From CAXBGS01 sp963975425 (GTDB lineage: Bacteria > Planctomycetota > Planctomycetia > Pirellulales > Pirellulaceae): DNA of 64,000 nucleotides. The number at the start of each line of letters is the position of its first letter. The stretch's first letter is position 1. The position numbers and the translations under genes were made by a program. Location: positions 186,001 through 250,000 of the forward strand of contig CAXBGS010000009.1 in the NCBI GenBank assembly GCA_963975425.1, read 5' to 3'. The notes below the pieces were generated by a model. It saw only the letters and a program-made list of their open reading frames with translations. It was not told the DNA's origin and did no database searches. Positions 51,101-55,152 of this stretch are shown here, piece after piece.

Positions 51101-51736
51101 CAGTGGGGTTTCGCCCGTATCGCCGAATGTGAACGCCGCGTTGACTTGTAATGTTGAATCCGAAAAGTAATCAGTCGGCGCACCACCGTTCGTCAAAGGG
51201 TTGCCGGTTGGATCCCAGTAGTGGACATACCAGTCAAGGCGCGCGCCCGTATCCAGCACCGCGATGATGTCGTCGTGGCCGTCGCCGTTCATGTCGGCAA
51301 TCAGCGGCGTGAATGTATCCAGACCGAATCGAAACAAGTACTCTTCGGTCGTATCGCGATCCGTATCGGCCAACCATTGCAACGCGCCGCCGGGTAAGCC
51401 ACGCGCTACCACGACTTGGTCGAACCCGATTCCACTGAAATCGCCAGCCATCGCAAGGTCGTCGCCGGTGGTGCCGGCCGCCGGTGCCGTTGAATTGAAC
51501 CCATAATCGAATGCGATTTCCGGATTCTCATCTCCAGCGGTGCGCCCAGAGAGCGGCTGAGTATCGAGCAATTGTTGCAACAGATCGCCGCCGCCCGGAC
51601 GCACCACCCCAATATTGATCTCGGCCGCTAGCAGTCGACGCCGTTTAAGCGGTTCCAGACTCGGCTTGCGCCGGGTCCGGGGGCGACGTTCCCACCGAAC
51701 CGGTTGACCCAACAGTCGTTTTAATCGATTTCTCAT
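33164..51736 (-). CDS. Giant RTX/beta-repeat surface protein with metzincin-like motif (~6,190 aa)
   Basis: One uninterrupted 18.6-kb gene. The N-terminus is Arg-rich with the planctomycete LEPLKRRRLLA signature (27-37) that marks large exported proteins. Approximate domain order: VCBS/FG-GAP-like repeats with DLNGDGRAD (80-320); autotransporter-type strand repeats (330-880); three related modules around GNSPGILNTG at about 875, 1830 and 2770; a VTNTNDSGSGSLRLAI segment opening a parallel beta-helix with GNLIGTD repeats (2900-3550); PKD-like domains (3600-4110); a large RTX array (4180-5045); a region with HELAHTFGVRH (5288-5298); a PPC-like domain (5400-5535); PKD-like repeats (5630-5910); and a second RTX block (5960-6085). 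The RTX nonapeptides should bind Ca2+ outside the cell. Role as adhesin, S-layer-like protein or protease is inference. The ATG at 51736 is preferred to the GTG at 51787. Confidence 0.92.
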   Translation of the reverse strand: MRNRLKRLLGQPVRWERRPRTRRKPSLEPLKRRRLLAAEINIGVVRPGGGDLLQQLLDTQPLSGRTAGDENPEIAFDYGFNSTAPAAGTTGDDLAMAGDFSGIGFDQVVVARGLPGGALQWLADTDRDTTEEYLFRFGLDTFTPLIADMNGDGHDDIIAVLDTGARLDWYVHYWDPTGNPLTNGGAPTDYFSDSTLQVNAAFTFGDTGETPLAGDLNGDGRADITTVTEISSVWPTHFADAGANPYPATTTPSGIQQPTDQNQLFGEIGIPVLGDWDNDGDDNVGRIVEGAGTSQWRLNTDGFGTVNLVAEYGLSGDQYIVGQWPDHVWDGGGGNAFFSTASNWSNDTLPATGSDVVIDQPSAGPPAVLSADDTRTIGTLASESPVQVTTGTLTIADEVSSSQAISISGAAATLRLNGSINAASLNLTAGKLQVGIDNPIAATPFNISSGTIEAVGGTRTLSTDFSVSSLVVISGNEDLTLAGSINGTGGIDKLDANQLTLSSANTYDGLTTIDGGLVVLTGAGTLGSASSGTIINGTNTTLDAALELGFGVTNFDEVTLRDRRAAIVGNNSTQAGDVVLDANNSAQIRGPIEVSGNVSGSVVGTSEFQTIGGVVTLSGVNSYTAVTHIAGNSTLRIGSTTAIPLTSTVEVVDGTLDLNGNDISVGSLEAAGIGGVVALGSNTLSMGGDNQSLHYAGNITGSGNLFKTGTGTQTFSQASTFTGTTIISEGAILVVGLGTLGTPAGPTVVQNGGELQLGALTHNEPVTLEGGAVLRGDHASFQDANITVAGGVDVTISAFAPTDTMTINGNLVGGGFGTQVGIENGTIVLNGDNNTEGELLISGGTLILNGIQAEPVTVNASGRLGGTGTISSAVMAESTATIAPGNSPGILNTGDLDLQSGSTLEIELGGTVPGNSATNHDQINVAGTVSLAGTLDVQLFGGFDPVGGDTFVIINNDFGDTVSGTFDGLPEGAVVTDDTGRNYFISYLGGDGNDVVLTAMALTQVRVSAGNLNIFDADGNSDSLAVTTVGTSYVITEVNGNNLLTSIATASGNGTPTITVPFDEVSGTNLSFELGAGDDSITIGGAFAPGNLFGDATDQFLVLVDGQTGNDSIQWNGADTLNVLSLQAETITQSGNALTTAGQFWNGPVTLGANVNSSGSTVTYQSTLDGPFTFNGNANPITFQGAVGSITPLSGLTRFGLVNINGGSITTTGQQDYRNGIFLNSPTDITTITSTGGADIKFGQASSEFVRSQIDGEDGLVVNTTGQTIIASRIGNNSQRLSSFTTDAGGTTFTPIEFRTTGNITINDAVNLPNAVVTPIVSSGDVTFGSSVDRFGLSITTPGTVSFLGDVGTSVELDRASIISGSLAINGAFNVGSSGLIASITGAIAVDGNITASTTGPVSLTTERNVFLNAGSSIDVTDGNLTISGNQQPVTTTGDFRGIEAINSTIMSDGMGDITIQATGGDAADNEGIFLQGTSIRSTAVGTSAGTITIEGVSHSVGGEGAAVRFRNNALVESVDGDINIDGVADVHQGVFFLSLGGGTVRSTGVGDDAANISITGESLGGKSGFQVDPGTITGIDGDIEMTGISASGNGFLVDAGSISTTGTGPNAGKITLTGISGTGNGALFQQSFQVQTDAGEIVIVGTGDTGISARANVDIGTTGTLPNAGNITLLGTGATTDVFFDGVGPRLSTADGDLQIQADTLSLGTTIQGSGDLSIFPRTASTSIGLGGGAGTLNLSATEVGRITDGFNSITIGDATTGAVEIDTLAFQDDVSILGETISVAGLLTSTGDLTVSTGDTLTVNGTLATDYTAAADTILEGVGTITGTVVAPSDAVVSPGNSPGILNTGNFDLQGGATLEIELGGTSPGNTATDHDQVTVTGTVALDGFLDVLSFGGFTPTGGDTFVIINNDAADLVTGTFTGLSEGATVLDGSGNEYAISYVGGDGNDVVLTAATVTLPTLVSVIGGFLVIEDTAGNVDDLQITTSGSDYVVTSTNGNNLSTSIAGATGDGTPTITVPFAEVAGTDITIELGGQDDVVSFGPTFNPSNAGGDASTVFTIDFDGGGQVDQIFWDGGSSINGMSFLADALDVRGPLTVGAGGLFGTFTGQVSLSNDVTASASGSVNITTDRNIVLNPSSAVQTTDGNIFLSANRQAIATSGSFQGVDINNARIEVLGTGAIDIGGRGGDSGSLQSGIQLRNSAQIIGGTRDIVQIDGFGGTTSLSNNDGVLVDNASLITSSGADVSVSGVSGGFGSSSFNRGVHVRSNGRITAGGSGDVTVGGTATTDAIGDGNSGVFVTFDGIITSAGGDVTVVGTGGGSGSSVGNHGVFVEDLFNTDTAIISAGPTGSVLVNGTAGNATGMGSFNQGVFIAGAGATIKSVDRDVQIIAAGTDNSPAIALIADASIESGGGASIDLKTDSLELDAASTINSGSGDTRINPRTSGNTINFGGTDVFVGTRTLGLSAAELTNITAEVLRTGNTVSDFVVSAPVNIANTLTVNSRNILVSANLEVDDGLTLDSRTDLLITAAALVDADADSDGTGGLFIVALDGVGTAMNVAATDGTLLSGSAIDIFGSDVDLFRLLATAGNIDVVAENNANLNHFSSATGDFTVVADNDVRMPNGTHFSRVMDADSDGDGDGDLTIRADNDSNTVGNLIVDPAFNFQLTGANVFLQGSDVSLSRVASKTGDVVITATTFDVDFGNRVVTSAGDLAINAPTGEITQLAGGDVSAIGTIAFGQAGDLIVNGTIQSDYTVVTGTTLRGSGTIQNVIAPDLTTVAPGNSPGILNTGDFHLMSGATLEIELGGTSAGNTATDHDQVNVTGTVTLAGVLDVSLFDGFTPSPGDTFTIVNNDGADAIIGTFDGLAEGDTFSSDTYNYTISYVGGTDNNDVVLTATNRTFVVTNTNDSGSGSLRLAIQRANASAGRDEVSFDIDGVGPHTIAPLTDLPSITDALLIDGYTESGAATNTLLDGYNASLQIVLDGSASATVGASFGLTVLASDSAVRGIAFSNWGDGINGGSIVVGAAADSVTIAGNLIGTDVLGNSPAGGRFGIAVAGDNHVIGGSTVADRNVISGNTMGLFLSLGTGTRIQGNYIGINADGTTSLANTQDGINVGSGISDLTIGGTIESERNLISGNAATGIAVTIGSGIDIIGNYIGTDSTGEFAVGNGTGVSVAAITSNVVVGTDGDATNDALEGNLISGNGIGIDAIGAVIAGNLVGTDHSGLQAIGNTNVAVLAGAGTRVGTDGDGVSDALERNVVSGNVGPGVVGIQANASGAKIAGNLVGLGIDGETPVGNAIGIRISGDTTLVGSDFDLTSDNLEANVVSSNTLYGVQILGSGAINNLIVGNLIGTDVSGTLPRGNTAAGVIHHSDAGEAIIGANVIADNDVGIIVDQTGAGVTVEIQGNWIGTDTSSSIDLGNASSGVSIDGQADSQVIIGGIDPGRGNVVAFNDVGVSVSGDATTATIRGNSIIDNDAIGIDLIAIGNALDGVTPNDGPGDSDAGGNRLQNFPDISIALAGANTEVTGVFGGSAGVTYQLDFYASDTADPSGFGEGGRYLGSLDVVGTGASTSFAVTTLEATIDGEVVTATATRNGAETSEFSAAVTAIDVNGPAILPGSLIVTVVPDTNQDIDETPLGLPVGSVQEGQTVSLTGIWASPGSNKSITINWGDGTSTDSTVDPVEITPIGFSVQHVYADDSPSGTSADDYEIGVIVTDNTSGGSGRSTRMIRVENVPAQFAGTLDITPATVVEGATVFLTGAIDDPGVGEEHELLIDWGDQKSPQLFVVPFGDNTFSVPHLYANDSNGPISVTLYDDDSGTAVATTQASVFNAPPTAVLDGPTVAEESTTVTFTARSTDVGIDDELTHTWQILDGGRAIRGFEGESFSVTFHDQQSLVVQLTTRDGDGGVSTVAQSLEIVNSDPKINVSTLTLVDPNGSPVNEGDTITFRGEFFDAGRFDQHFVMIDWGDGTVTPEQFLDETLSNFSFTHRYIDDDPTATPADNYNVTISVRDEDGGSDSITQVVTVNNVAPSVRITTRDFTTTQLTLASVVVDSPNDTLSYAWTVNGAIPVGVVVDQPTLQLNPSDFSGETIVQLTVTDDDGGETTRRAGLILGTVNSDVITIAPAPSAPASDTEVVVVTGTSVESVVYNNVDSIVIAAAESDDTIVTDPAVNVDLAIDGGDGEDTITTSSGDDLVDGGGGNDMIRTGSGNDILVSDSGDDVLDGGLGDDTTRIGGFSVKTLIDEGGTDTIDFSAVPASGIPDEGVTLDLSMDAGESQIVRSDGEISLTGTFENVTGTSFRDTIAGNDEDNLLFGGAGDDTLGGGDGNDMVYGGDGDDDLIGSEGNDMIFGGAGDDTVTGGDGNEMVFGGAGDDTIIGSEGNDMIFGGPGDDTVTGGDGNAMVFGGGGVDTLDGGAGNDMIFGGAGDDILTGGDGNDFVYGGEGDDEIDGSAGNDMIFGGPGDDTVTGGDGNEMIYGGAGDDTIIGSDGNDMIFGGAGDDTVTGGDGNAAVYGGAGIDVIDGGAGNDIIFGGAGDDTLTGGDGNDFVYGGGGDDTIDGSAGNDMIFGGPGDDTVVGGDGNEMIYGGDGDDTIIGSEGNDMIFGGPGDDTVTGGDGNSAVYGGEGNDDLDGGAGNDLIFGGSGDDTLTGGDGNDFVYGGDGDDEINGSAGNDMIFGGGGDDTVTGGDGNEMIYGGTGDDWISGGDGNDMIFGGAGDDMLTGGDGNDAVYGDSGDDEITGSAGNDMIFGGAGDDTVTGGDGNEMVYGGSGDDWISGGDGNDMIFGGAGDDTLTGGDGNDMVYGNADDDWIVGSDGNDMIFGGAGDDTVTGGDGNEMVYGGSGDDWISGGDGNDMIFGGNGADTLSGGVGDDVVRGNAGDDTITGSSGNDMIFGGAGNDSITAGIGHEIIHGDSGNDSIVADVGEDLIFGDAGQDTVLVTTALINSNVLVTISGGNASGPDIDPDRLIALTNADLTLTDTSVRIGTNGNIVFSDIQNARLVGSPANNVLDASAFSGDVTLVGGSGDDTLAGGIGNDHIDGGDGDNQLIGGPGNDRYVFDADHSGNNTLLEQAGGGIDRLDFALLATPLAIDMNVSGEQNVSTGLSITLVEPQHFDEIIGTPADDTIRGNAGDNLIVGLGGLDLLDGRAGNDTIQAGGQRIVLLDFDSETDASDHFYTPQEREMILERMRTDFELFDVSIDLLTGTTEIPALPFLTVIFNAGLVAAGDTIVGGRSQRIGFRELGIGGQVSVNANSFLRPDAQSPGPADPEDNRLNGTPENYIALSSTIASHELAHTFGVRHIDAYGPIGSGVFAGSANKGLLPIVNVPRGADQTSSHLSASPNAVGTELIAAFGDPYFGYREATKLAFAENGRTVAESTAAKIADPMFSHPVQPIGELTTVVVPDTINLTLDAPSFSAINIAGRIDQPAVGDTSESDFYSFVGVPGDLLTIEVLSETLRHRVDRVVDTVVRVYGPDGNKIEYHGDSVYGGFNDNAYETLDALLFDFRLPVRADGTTNPQSYTIEVDTFSFDLPELHIPGTASYLGNFNDVAFCAASPTHPACADTDYGEYELLVYRFDGVVTTPTNVGDTIIGGLGRDKILGNSGNETIFGFNPTAGDTFDDPSGPATFLGDGPMIDPVQTMHSLTEGSTLTLDFSAGDADSTELTWALEPVPGQLFPTGATIRSTGPLTATLDFTAPDNGSFMVRIVASDTGGLTDFVDVAIQAVNDDPTAMINVVSATRIENTEIVVTATATDPAGSNDTLTYHYSVFKNGSVDEYATDEGIDATEFRFTPDDNGNYEIRLTVTDEDGGTSSPVTQTVIVGNVAPSIDTINVTPPIDGFISLTAEVSDASPVDILSAEIDWGDGNVETVSILGNLITSDHTYRTAGNFNVKLTLSDDDGGVVMSTVAVTVNAGSHTLLIEGTAYNDYVYVFPWGGYYRVYSNFDGIRSYPVADIDELIIDVGDGNDYVLASYFLFDPVTVFGGNGRDTISGGAGDDTLYGGPGRDLIYGNRGNDLIFGGADNDRIWAGSGNDRVRGGGGNDAIWGDDGNDVLLGNDGDDRLFGRSGQNILIGGLGSDRLSGQQGDDILIGAFTSHDNNDAALDEIAAEWTSGRSYVDRVNNLRDGTSAFGDRNNGSTFLQAGVTVFDDGAKDHLQGGRGYDWYFALDDDEDEDRLIGARFYETVELLFRDD
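33480..33850 (-). repeat. C-terminal RTX block of the giant protein
   Basis: A run of RTX nonapeptides (GGxGxDxxx) with forms such as GGAGDDTLYGG, GGADNDRIWAG and GNDGDDRLFG. It is less regular at the DNA level than the main array and is the usual position for calcium-dependent folding signals near the C-terminus of secreted RTX proteins. It is followed by ~100 non-repeat residues. Confidence 0.85.
37140..38755 (-). repeat. Main RTX array with nested 27/108/324-bp periodicity
   Basis: About fifteen 36-residue units (108 bp), each made of four RTX nonapeptides and containing GNDMIFGG or a close variant. Units differ at the ..YGG and DD.I.GS positions so that three unit types (A with FVYGG, B with EMIYGG, C with AVYGG) recur in the order A-B-C, giving a 108-residue (324-bp) super-repeat for at least three cycles before changing to A-B alternation. 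The array is embedded in frame in the giant gene. Confidence 0.88.
43020..49110 (-). repeat. Three copies of a ~130-residue module at ~2.85-kb spacing within the giant gene
   Basis: Modules lie at about 48730-49110, 45860-46250 and 43030-43420. Each runs GNSPGILNTGD, then TLEIELGGT, DHDQV, DTFxIxNND and finally NDVVLTA. The first two are each followed by matching GTPTITVPF and GNNL segments, so the repeat unit is in fact close to 950 residues. This points to large internal duplications during growth of the gene. Confidence 0.8.
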
Positions 51737-52204
51737 GGGTGGTCCGCGGATGTCTTCGCCGTGAAAACATGGATGGACTCCCACCACGGTCAGCCAAGCA
51801 CTGACAGGCCCCCGGCGGGAAATTCGTTGGCCGGCTTAGGCGGAATACGTGATGTCTGTCTCACCATGACGAGTTACAGTGTGGAGGAGAAAAGCAGTGC
51901 GTAGGAGGGTCGAACCGTCCGAACGGCGGGTTGCGAAGGGTCCTCAATTTGACCCGTAGCGCACACGCGTGCAACTGTTGGGCAGCCGAAGCGGGAAAAA
52001 AGATTGCGAACTCCATGGCCGACGTGATGGTGGCGGCCCGAAACGGTCGTCCATGACGGCGTATTCATACGATGGGGTGATGATTGAGCGTCTTGGAGAA
52101 AGTCGAAGCCCAGCCATCGGAATATGCCTCATTGCGACATTGAATCCCGTTTTCGCTAATTTCAAGTCTTCGCTTCTTAGCACTCACTCCGTCGTATCCA
52201 GACC
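51737..52204. other. Divergent promoter region between giant gene and glycosyltransferase
   Basis: About 470 bp without a supported gene; the short open frames here lack domain content. It must hold the promoters of the giant-protein operon (minus) and of the glycosyltransferase (plus). I saw no strong dyad, known operator or terminator in it. Confidence 0.5.
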
Positions 52205-54952
52205 ATGAGACCACCCCAACCACTCGCGATTCACTTCCGGCGCGAAGCCTATTTCGAGACGTTGAAAGTCGCCGAGCAACAGCGCGTCGGGCGACCTCAA
52301 GCGTTGATGGGGCGAGAAGTCGCGTCACGCAATTTTCTTACGGCGCTGCTCCGCCACGGCACTTGGTCAACGTTAGAAGCGATTGTCGAATCGGGGGAAG
52401 ACCGGCAAGCCTTGCAGGATGTTTGTCAACAAGAACTGAGTTCCAGCGCGACGCCGCGCCGCGTCAGGACCACTCCGGTGCAGGAATTCGAATCTTGGAT
52501 GCGTGGTTACCGTTATCCGCCCGAGCCCGATCAGAAACCGGGGTGCCCGTCGCGAATCATGCATTTCGCCAGTCCACCCGAGCCGAGATTTGCGTGGGCG
52601 CGACAACGTTACTCGCCGCACGGCGTGGCTTTTTCGGGCGTCACTCACACGCTTTGTTCGCCACTTGGCTTGGATGTGCTTTGGCAATTGGTTACCGCCC
52701 CAATGTTTCCCTATGATCGATTGATCAGCACGTCATCAGCGGTGACGGATATGCTGCGATCAACCACCGACGTCATGTGTAAATACCTCTCGATGCAAAC
52801 CGGTGGTGCCGCTTCGTTGGGTTTGACGATCCAGCAGGTGCCTCTCGGTGTTGACCACGAACACCACCGTCCGGCCACGCCGCCAGATCGTGCCGAAAGT
52901 CGAAAGCGACTCGAGATTCCCGACGCTGACGACGACGTTGTTTTGTTGTTTGTCGGCCGATTGTCGCATCACGCCAAAGCCCATCCGTTTCCGATGTTCG
53001 CAGCGGCACAAGCGGCCGCCCAAGCGAACCCCGATCGATCCATCCACTTGGTTCTGTGCGGTTGGTTCAGTAACGCAAAGGTCCGAGACGGGTTTACGTG
53101 TTGCGCGGCTCGGCTTGCCCCCAGCGTTCATTTGCATTTGGTCGATGGCCTTGATCCCTGGATGCGTGACCACGTGTGGGATGCGGCGGACGTATTCGTT
53201 TCATTAGCCGACAGCATTCAAGAAACATTCGGCCTGACAAACCTGGAGGCAATGTCGCGCGGATTGCCTGTTGTCGCCACGGATTGGAACGGATACCGCG
53301 ATACGGTGGTTGACGGCGAGACCGGCTATCTAATTCCAACGTCAATGATTCGTGATTCCACGACCGATGCGACGACCCGCTTATTGACCGGCGAAATCAA
53401 CTACGATCAATACCTTGGCGAAGTCGGACAAACGGTTTCCGTTTCATTGCCACAGGCCTGTCATGCCATCGGGCAACTTTGCCGCGACAAGGGTTTGCGT
53501 CGTCAAATGGGCCAAGCCGGTCGCCAACGGGTGCTGAGTCGATTCACGTGGGCCGGTGTCATTGGTGAATACGAATCGATGTGGCAGTCCCAGCGTGAAC
53601 AACGCGTTCACTACCGACAAGCCGGTTTGAAGACGGTTGCTCAAGGCGTCGAAGTGTCCGATCAAGATTCGGCGGAAATCGTGCCGGTGCATGCTCGGCC
53701 GGTTTTTCCGCGAAGCTTGGCGCCGGCGCGATACCCGCCGGTCGATACGGTGTTTGCAGCCTATCCCACACGTTGGCTGGATGATCGGACGCCGGTGCAG
53801 ATCGGCGGAACACCCGCAGACACCTTGGCATCGACACTCAGTGATAGGCTGTTGAACCACTGCGAGGCGGGACGACTGAGCGATGCCGAAACGCTGGGTC
53901 GCATCTTGGATTTTGTCAAACAAGCCCAATGCACGATCGGCGACATTGCACGAAAGTTTCATTCCTTACCGCGCATACCCGGTCATCACGTTCGCGCCGC
54001 CGTTGGCTGGATGGTGAAGTATGATTTGCTGCAGTTCGCACACACGTCTCGGTTGCCCGGTGACGCAAGTGCGGATCAAGTTCCGCACGCGCCGACTCTG
54101 GCTTTCGTGACGACATGCATGGGCAGGCTTGACGATCTAAAAAACACTCTGCCGCGATTGATCGCCCAGCCACATAGTGAAGTGATAGTCGTCGATTACA
54201 GTTGCCCACAGAACGCGGGTGATTGGATTCGCGATCACTTTCCGCAAGTTCGCGTGGTCTCAGTCAAAGGGAAAACCGCATTCGATCGCAGTGACGCCAA
54301 AAACCGTGGTGTGTTCGCCTCGACCGCACCGTGGGTGTGCCTGGTCGATGGCGATGTCGAACTCGAGCCCGAGTTCACCGAGACGGTGATCGCAATGTTG
54401 CGGCCGGGGCACTTCTTTCGCAGCAGCCATCCCGGCGAAGGCACCGGCGGAACATTCGTTCTGCGACGAGAAGATTTTGACCGCGTCGGAGGTCACGATC
54501 CGGTGTTTCAAGGCTGGGGCGAAGAAGACGATGACTTGATCGACGCGCTGCAGTTCGCCGGCTTGCGAACCGGGCGTTATCCGGCGGCTCTGATCCGGCA
54601 CCGTGATCACACCGATGATGCGAGAACACAGTTTCACGAAGATTCCGATCGTCGTCACAGCCACATGATCAATCGCATTTATCGCTGCGGAAAATGGGAC
54701 ATCGCAAGACTGCGAGGTGCCATACCACCGATCGAGCGTCGTCGTGCCATCTATCAGTTAGTAACCAAGGAAGTGCGAAAGCTCATTCGCGAAGGAAGAC
54801 CCGGTCGAGTTCGTATCGACACCGGCGCAATGCAGTGGACGCCGATCGATTCGCACTCGACTCGCTACTTGGAATACAACGTCACGCCCGCGAAAAAGAA
54901 GGTGGCCGGGAACTACGCTCCCAGCCACCAACCCAAGAATAATCTTGACTAG
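52205..54952 (+). CDS. Bifunctional-looking glycosyltransferase (GT4-like plus GT2-like domains)
   Basis: A 915-residue cytoplasmic protein with two glycosyltransferase folds. The first (about 60-460) has the GT-B/GT4 traits VVLLFVGRLSHHAK and QETFGLTNLEAMSRGLPVVATDWNG with the catalytic-type Glu. A linker of about 150 residues follows. The second (about 635-850) is GT-A/GT2-like: LAFVTTCMGRLDDLKNTL, the metal-binding DGD in LVDGDVELE, and GWGEEDDDL, the galactosyltransferase-type C-terminal motif. It would build or decorate a surface glycan with two successive sugars. It stands divergent to the giant surface-protein operon, which suggests glycosylation of the surface layer (inference). A tandem repeat begins 6 bp after its TAG stop. 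Confidence 0.9.
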   Translation: MRPPQPLAIHFRREAYFETLKVAEQQRVGRPQALMGREVASRNFLTALLRHGTWSTLEAIVESGEDRQALQDVCQQELSSSATPRRVRTTPVQEFESWMRGYRYPPEPDQKPGCPSRIMHFASPPEPRFAWARQRYSPHGVAFSGVTHTLCSPLGLDVLWQLVTAPMFPYDRLISTSSAVTDMLRSTTDVMCKYLSMQTGGAASLGLTIQQVPLGVDHEHHRPATPPDRAESRKRLEIPDADDDVVLLFVGRLSHHAKAHPFPMFAAAQAAAQANPDRSIHLVLCGWFSNAKVRDGFTCCAARLAPSVHLHLVDGLDPWMRDHVWDAADVFVSLADSIQETFGLTNLEAMSRGLPVVATDWNGYRDTVVDGETGYLIPTSMIRDSTTDATTRLLTGEINYDQYLGEVGQTVSVSLPQACHAIGQLCRDKGLRRQMGQAGRQRVLSRFTWAGVIGEYESMWQSQREQRVHYRQAGLKTVAQGVEVSDQDSAEIVPVHARPVFPRSLAPARYPPVDTVFAAYPTRWLDDRTPVQIGGTPADTLASTLSDRLLNHCEAGRLSDAETLGRILDFVKQAQCTIGDIARKFHSLPRIPGHHVRAAVGWMVKYDLLQFAHTSRLPGDASADQVPHAPTLAFVTTCMGRLDDLKNTLPRLIAQPHSEVIVVDYSCPQNAGDWIRDHFPQVRVVSVKGKTAFDRSDAKNRGVFASTAPWVCLVDGDVELEPEFTETVIAMLRPGHFFRSSHPGEGTGGTFVLRREDFDRVGGHDPVFQGWGEEDDDLIDALQFAGLRTGRYPAALIRHRDHTDDARTQFHEDSDRRHSHMINRIYRCGKWDIARLRGAIPPIERRRAIYQLVTKEVRKLIREGRPGRVRIDTGAMQWTPIDSHSTRYLEYNVTPAKKKVAGNYAPSHQPKNNLD

Positions 54953-54958
54953 TCGACG

Positions 54959-55066
54959 CTTGAATTAACGAAGGGGCTTGAATTAACGAAGGGGCTTGAA
55001 TTAACGAAGGGGCTTGAATTAACGAAGGGGCTTGAATCAACGATGGGGCTTGAATCAACGAAGGGT
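54959..55066 (+). repeat. 18-bp tandem repeat, six copies
   Basis: Six head-to-tail copies of CTTGAATTAACGAAGGGG. The first four are identical; copy 5 has two changes and copy 6 has two. The array begins 6 bp downstream of the glycosyltransferase stop. It is a simple minisatellite that contains a stop codon in two of three forward frames but is open in the glycosyltransferase frame. Confidence 0.97.
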
Positions 55067-55152
55067 TTGATCCGTCACTGTGTCAAACTTTCATCACTGC
55101 GTCCGAATTCTTAGCGATGATCGCGAGGCGATCGTAATGCTCTCGCTTCGCG

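Noticed and set aside
54959..55066. 18-bp tandem repeat considered as a CRISPR array
   Set aside because: The units are directly adjacent with no spacers and no cas genes are present.
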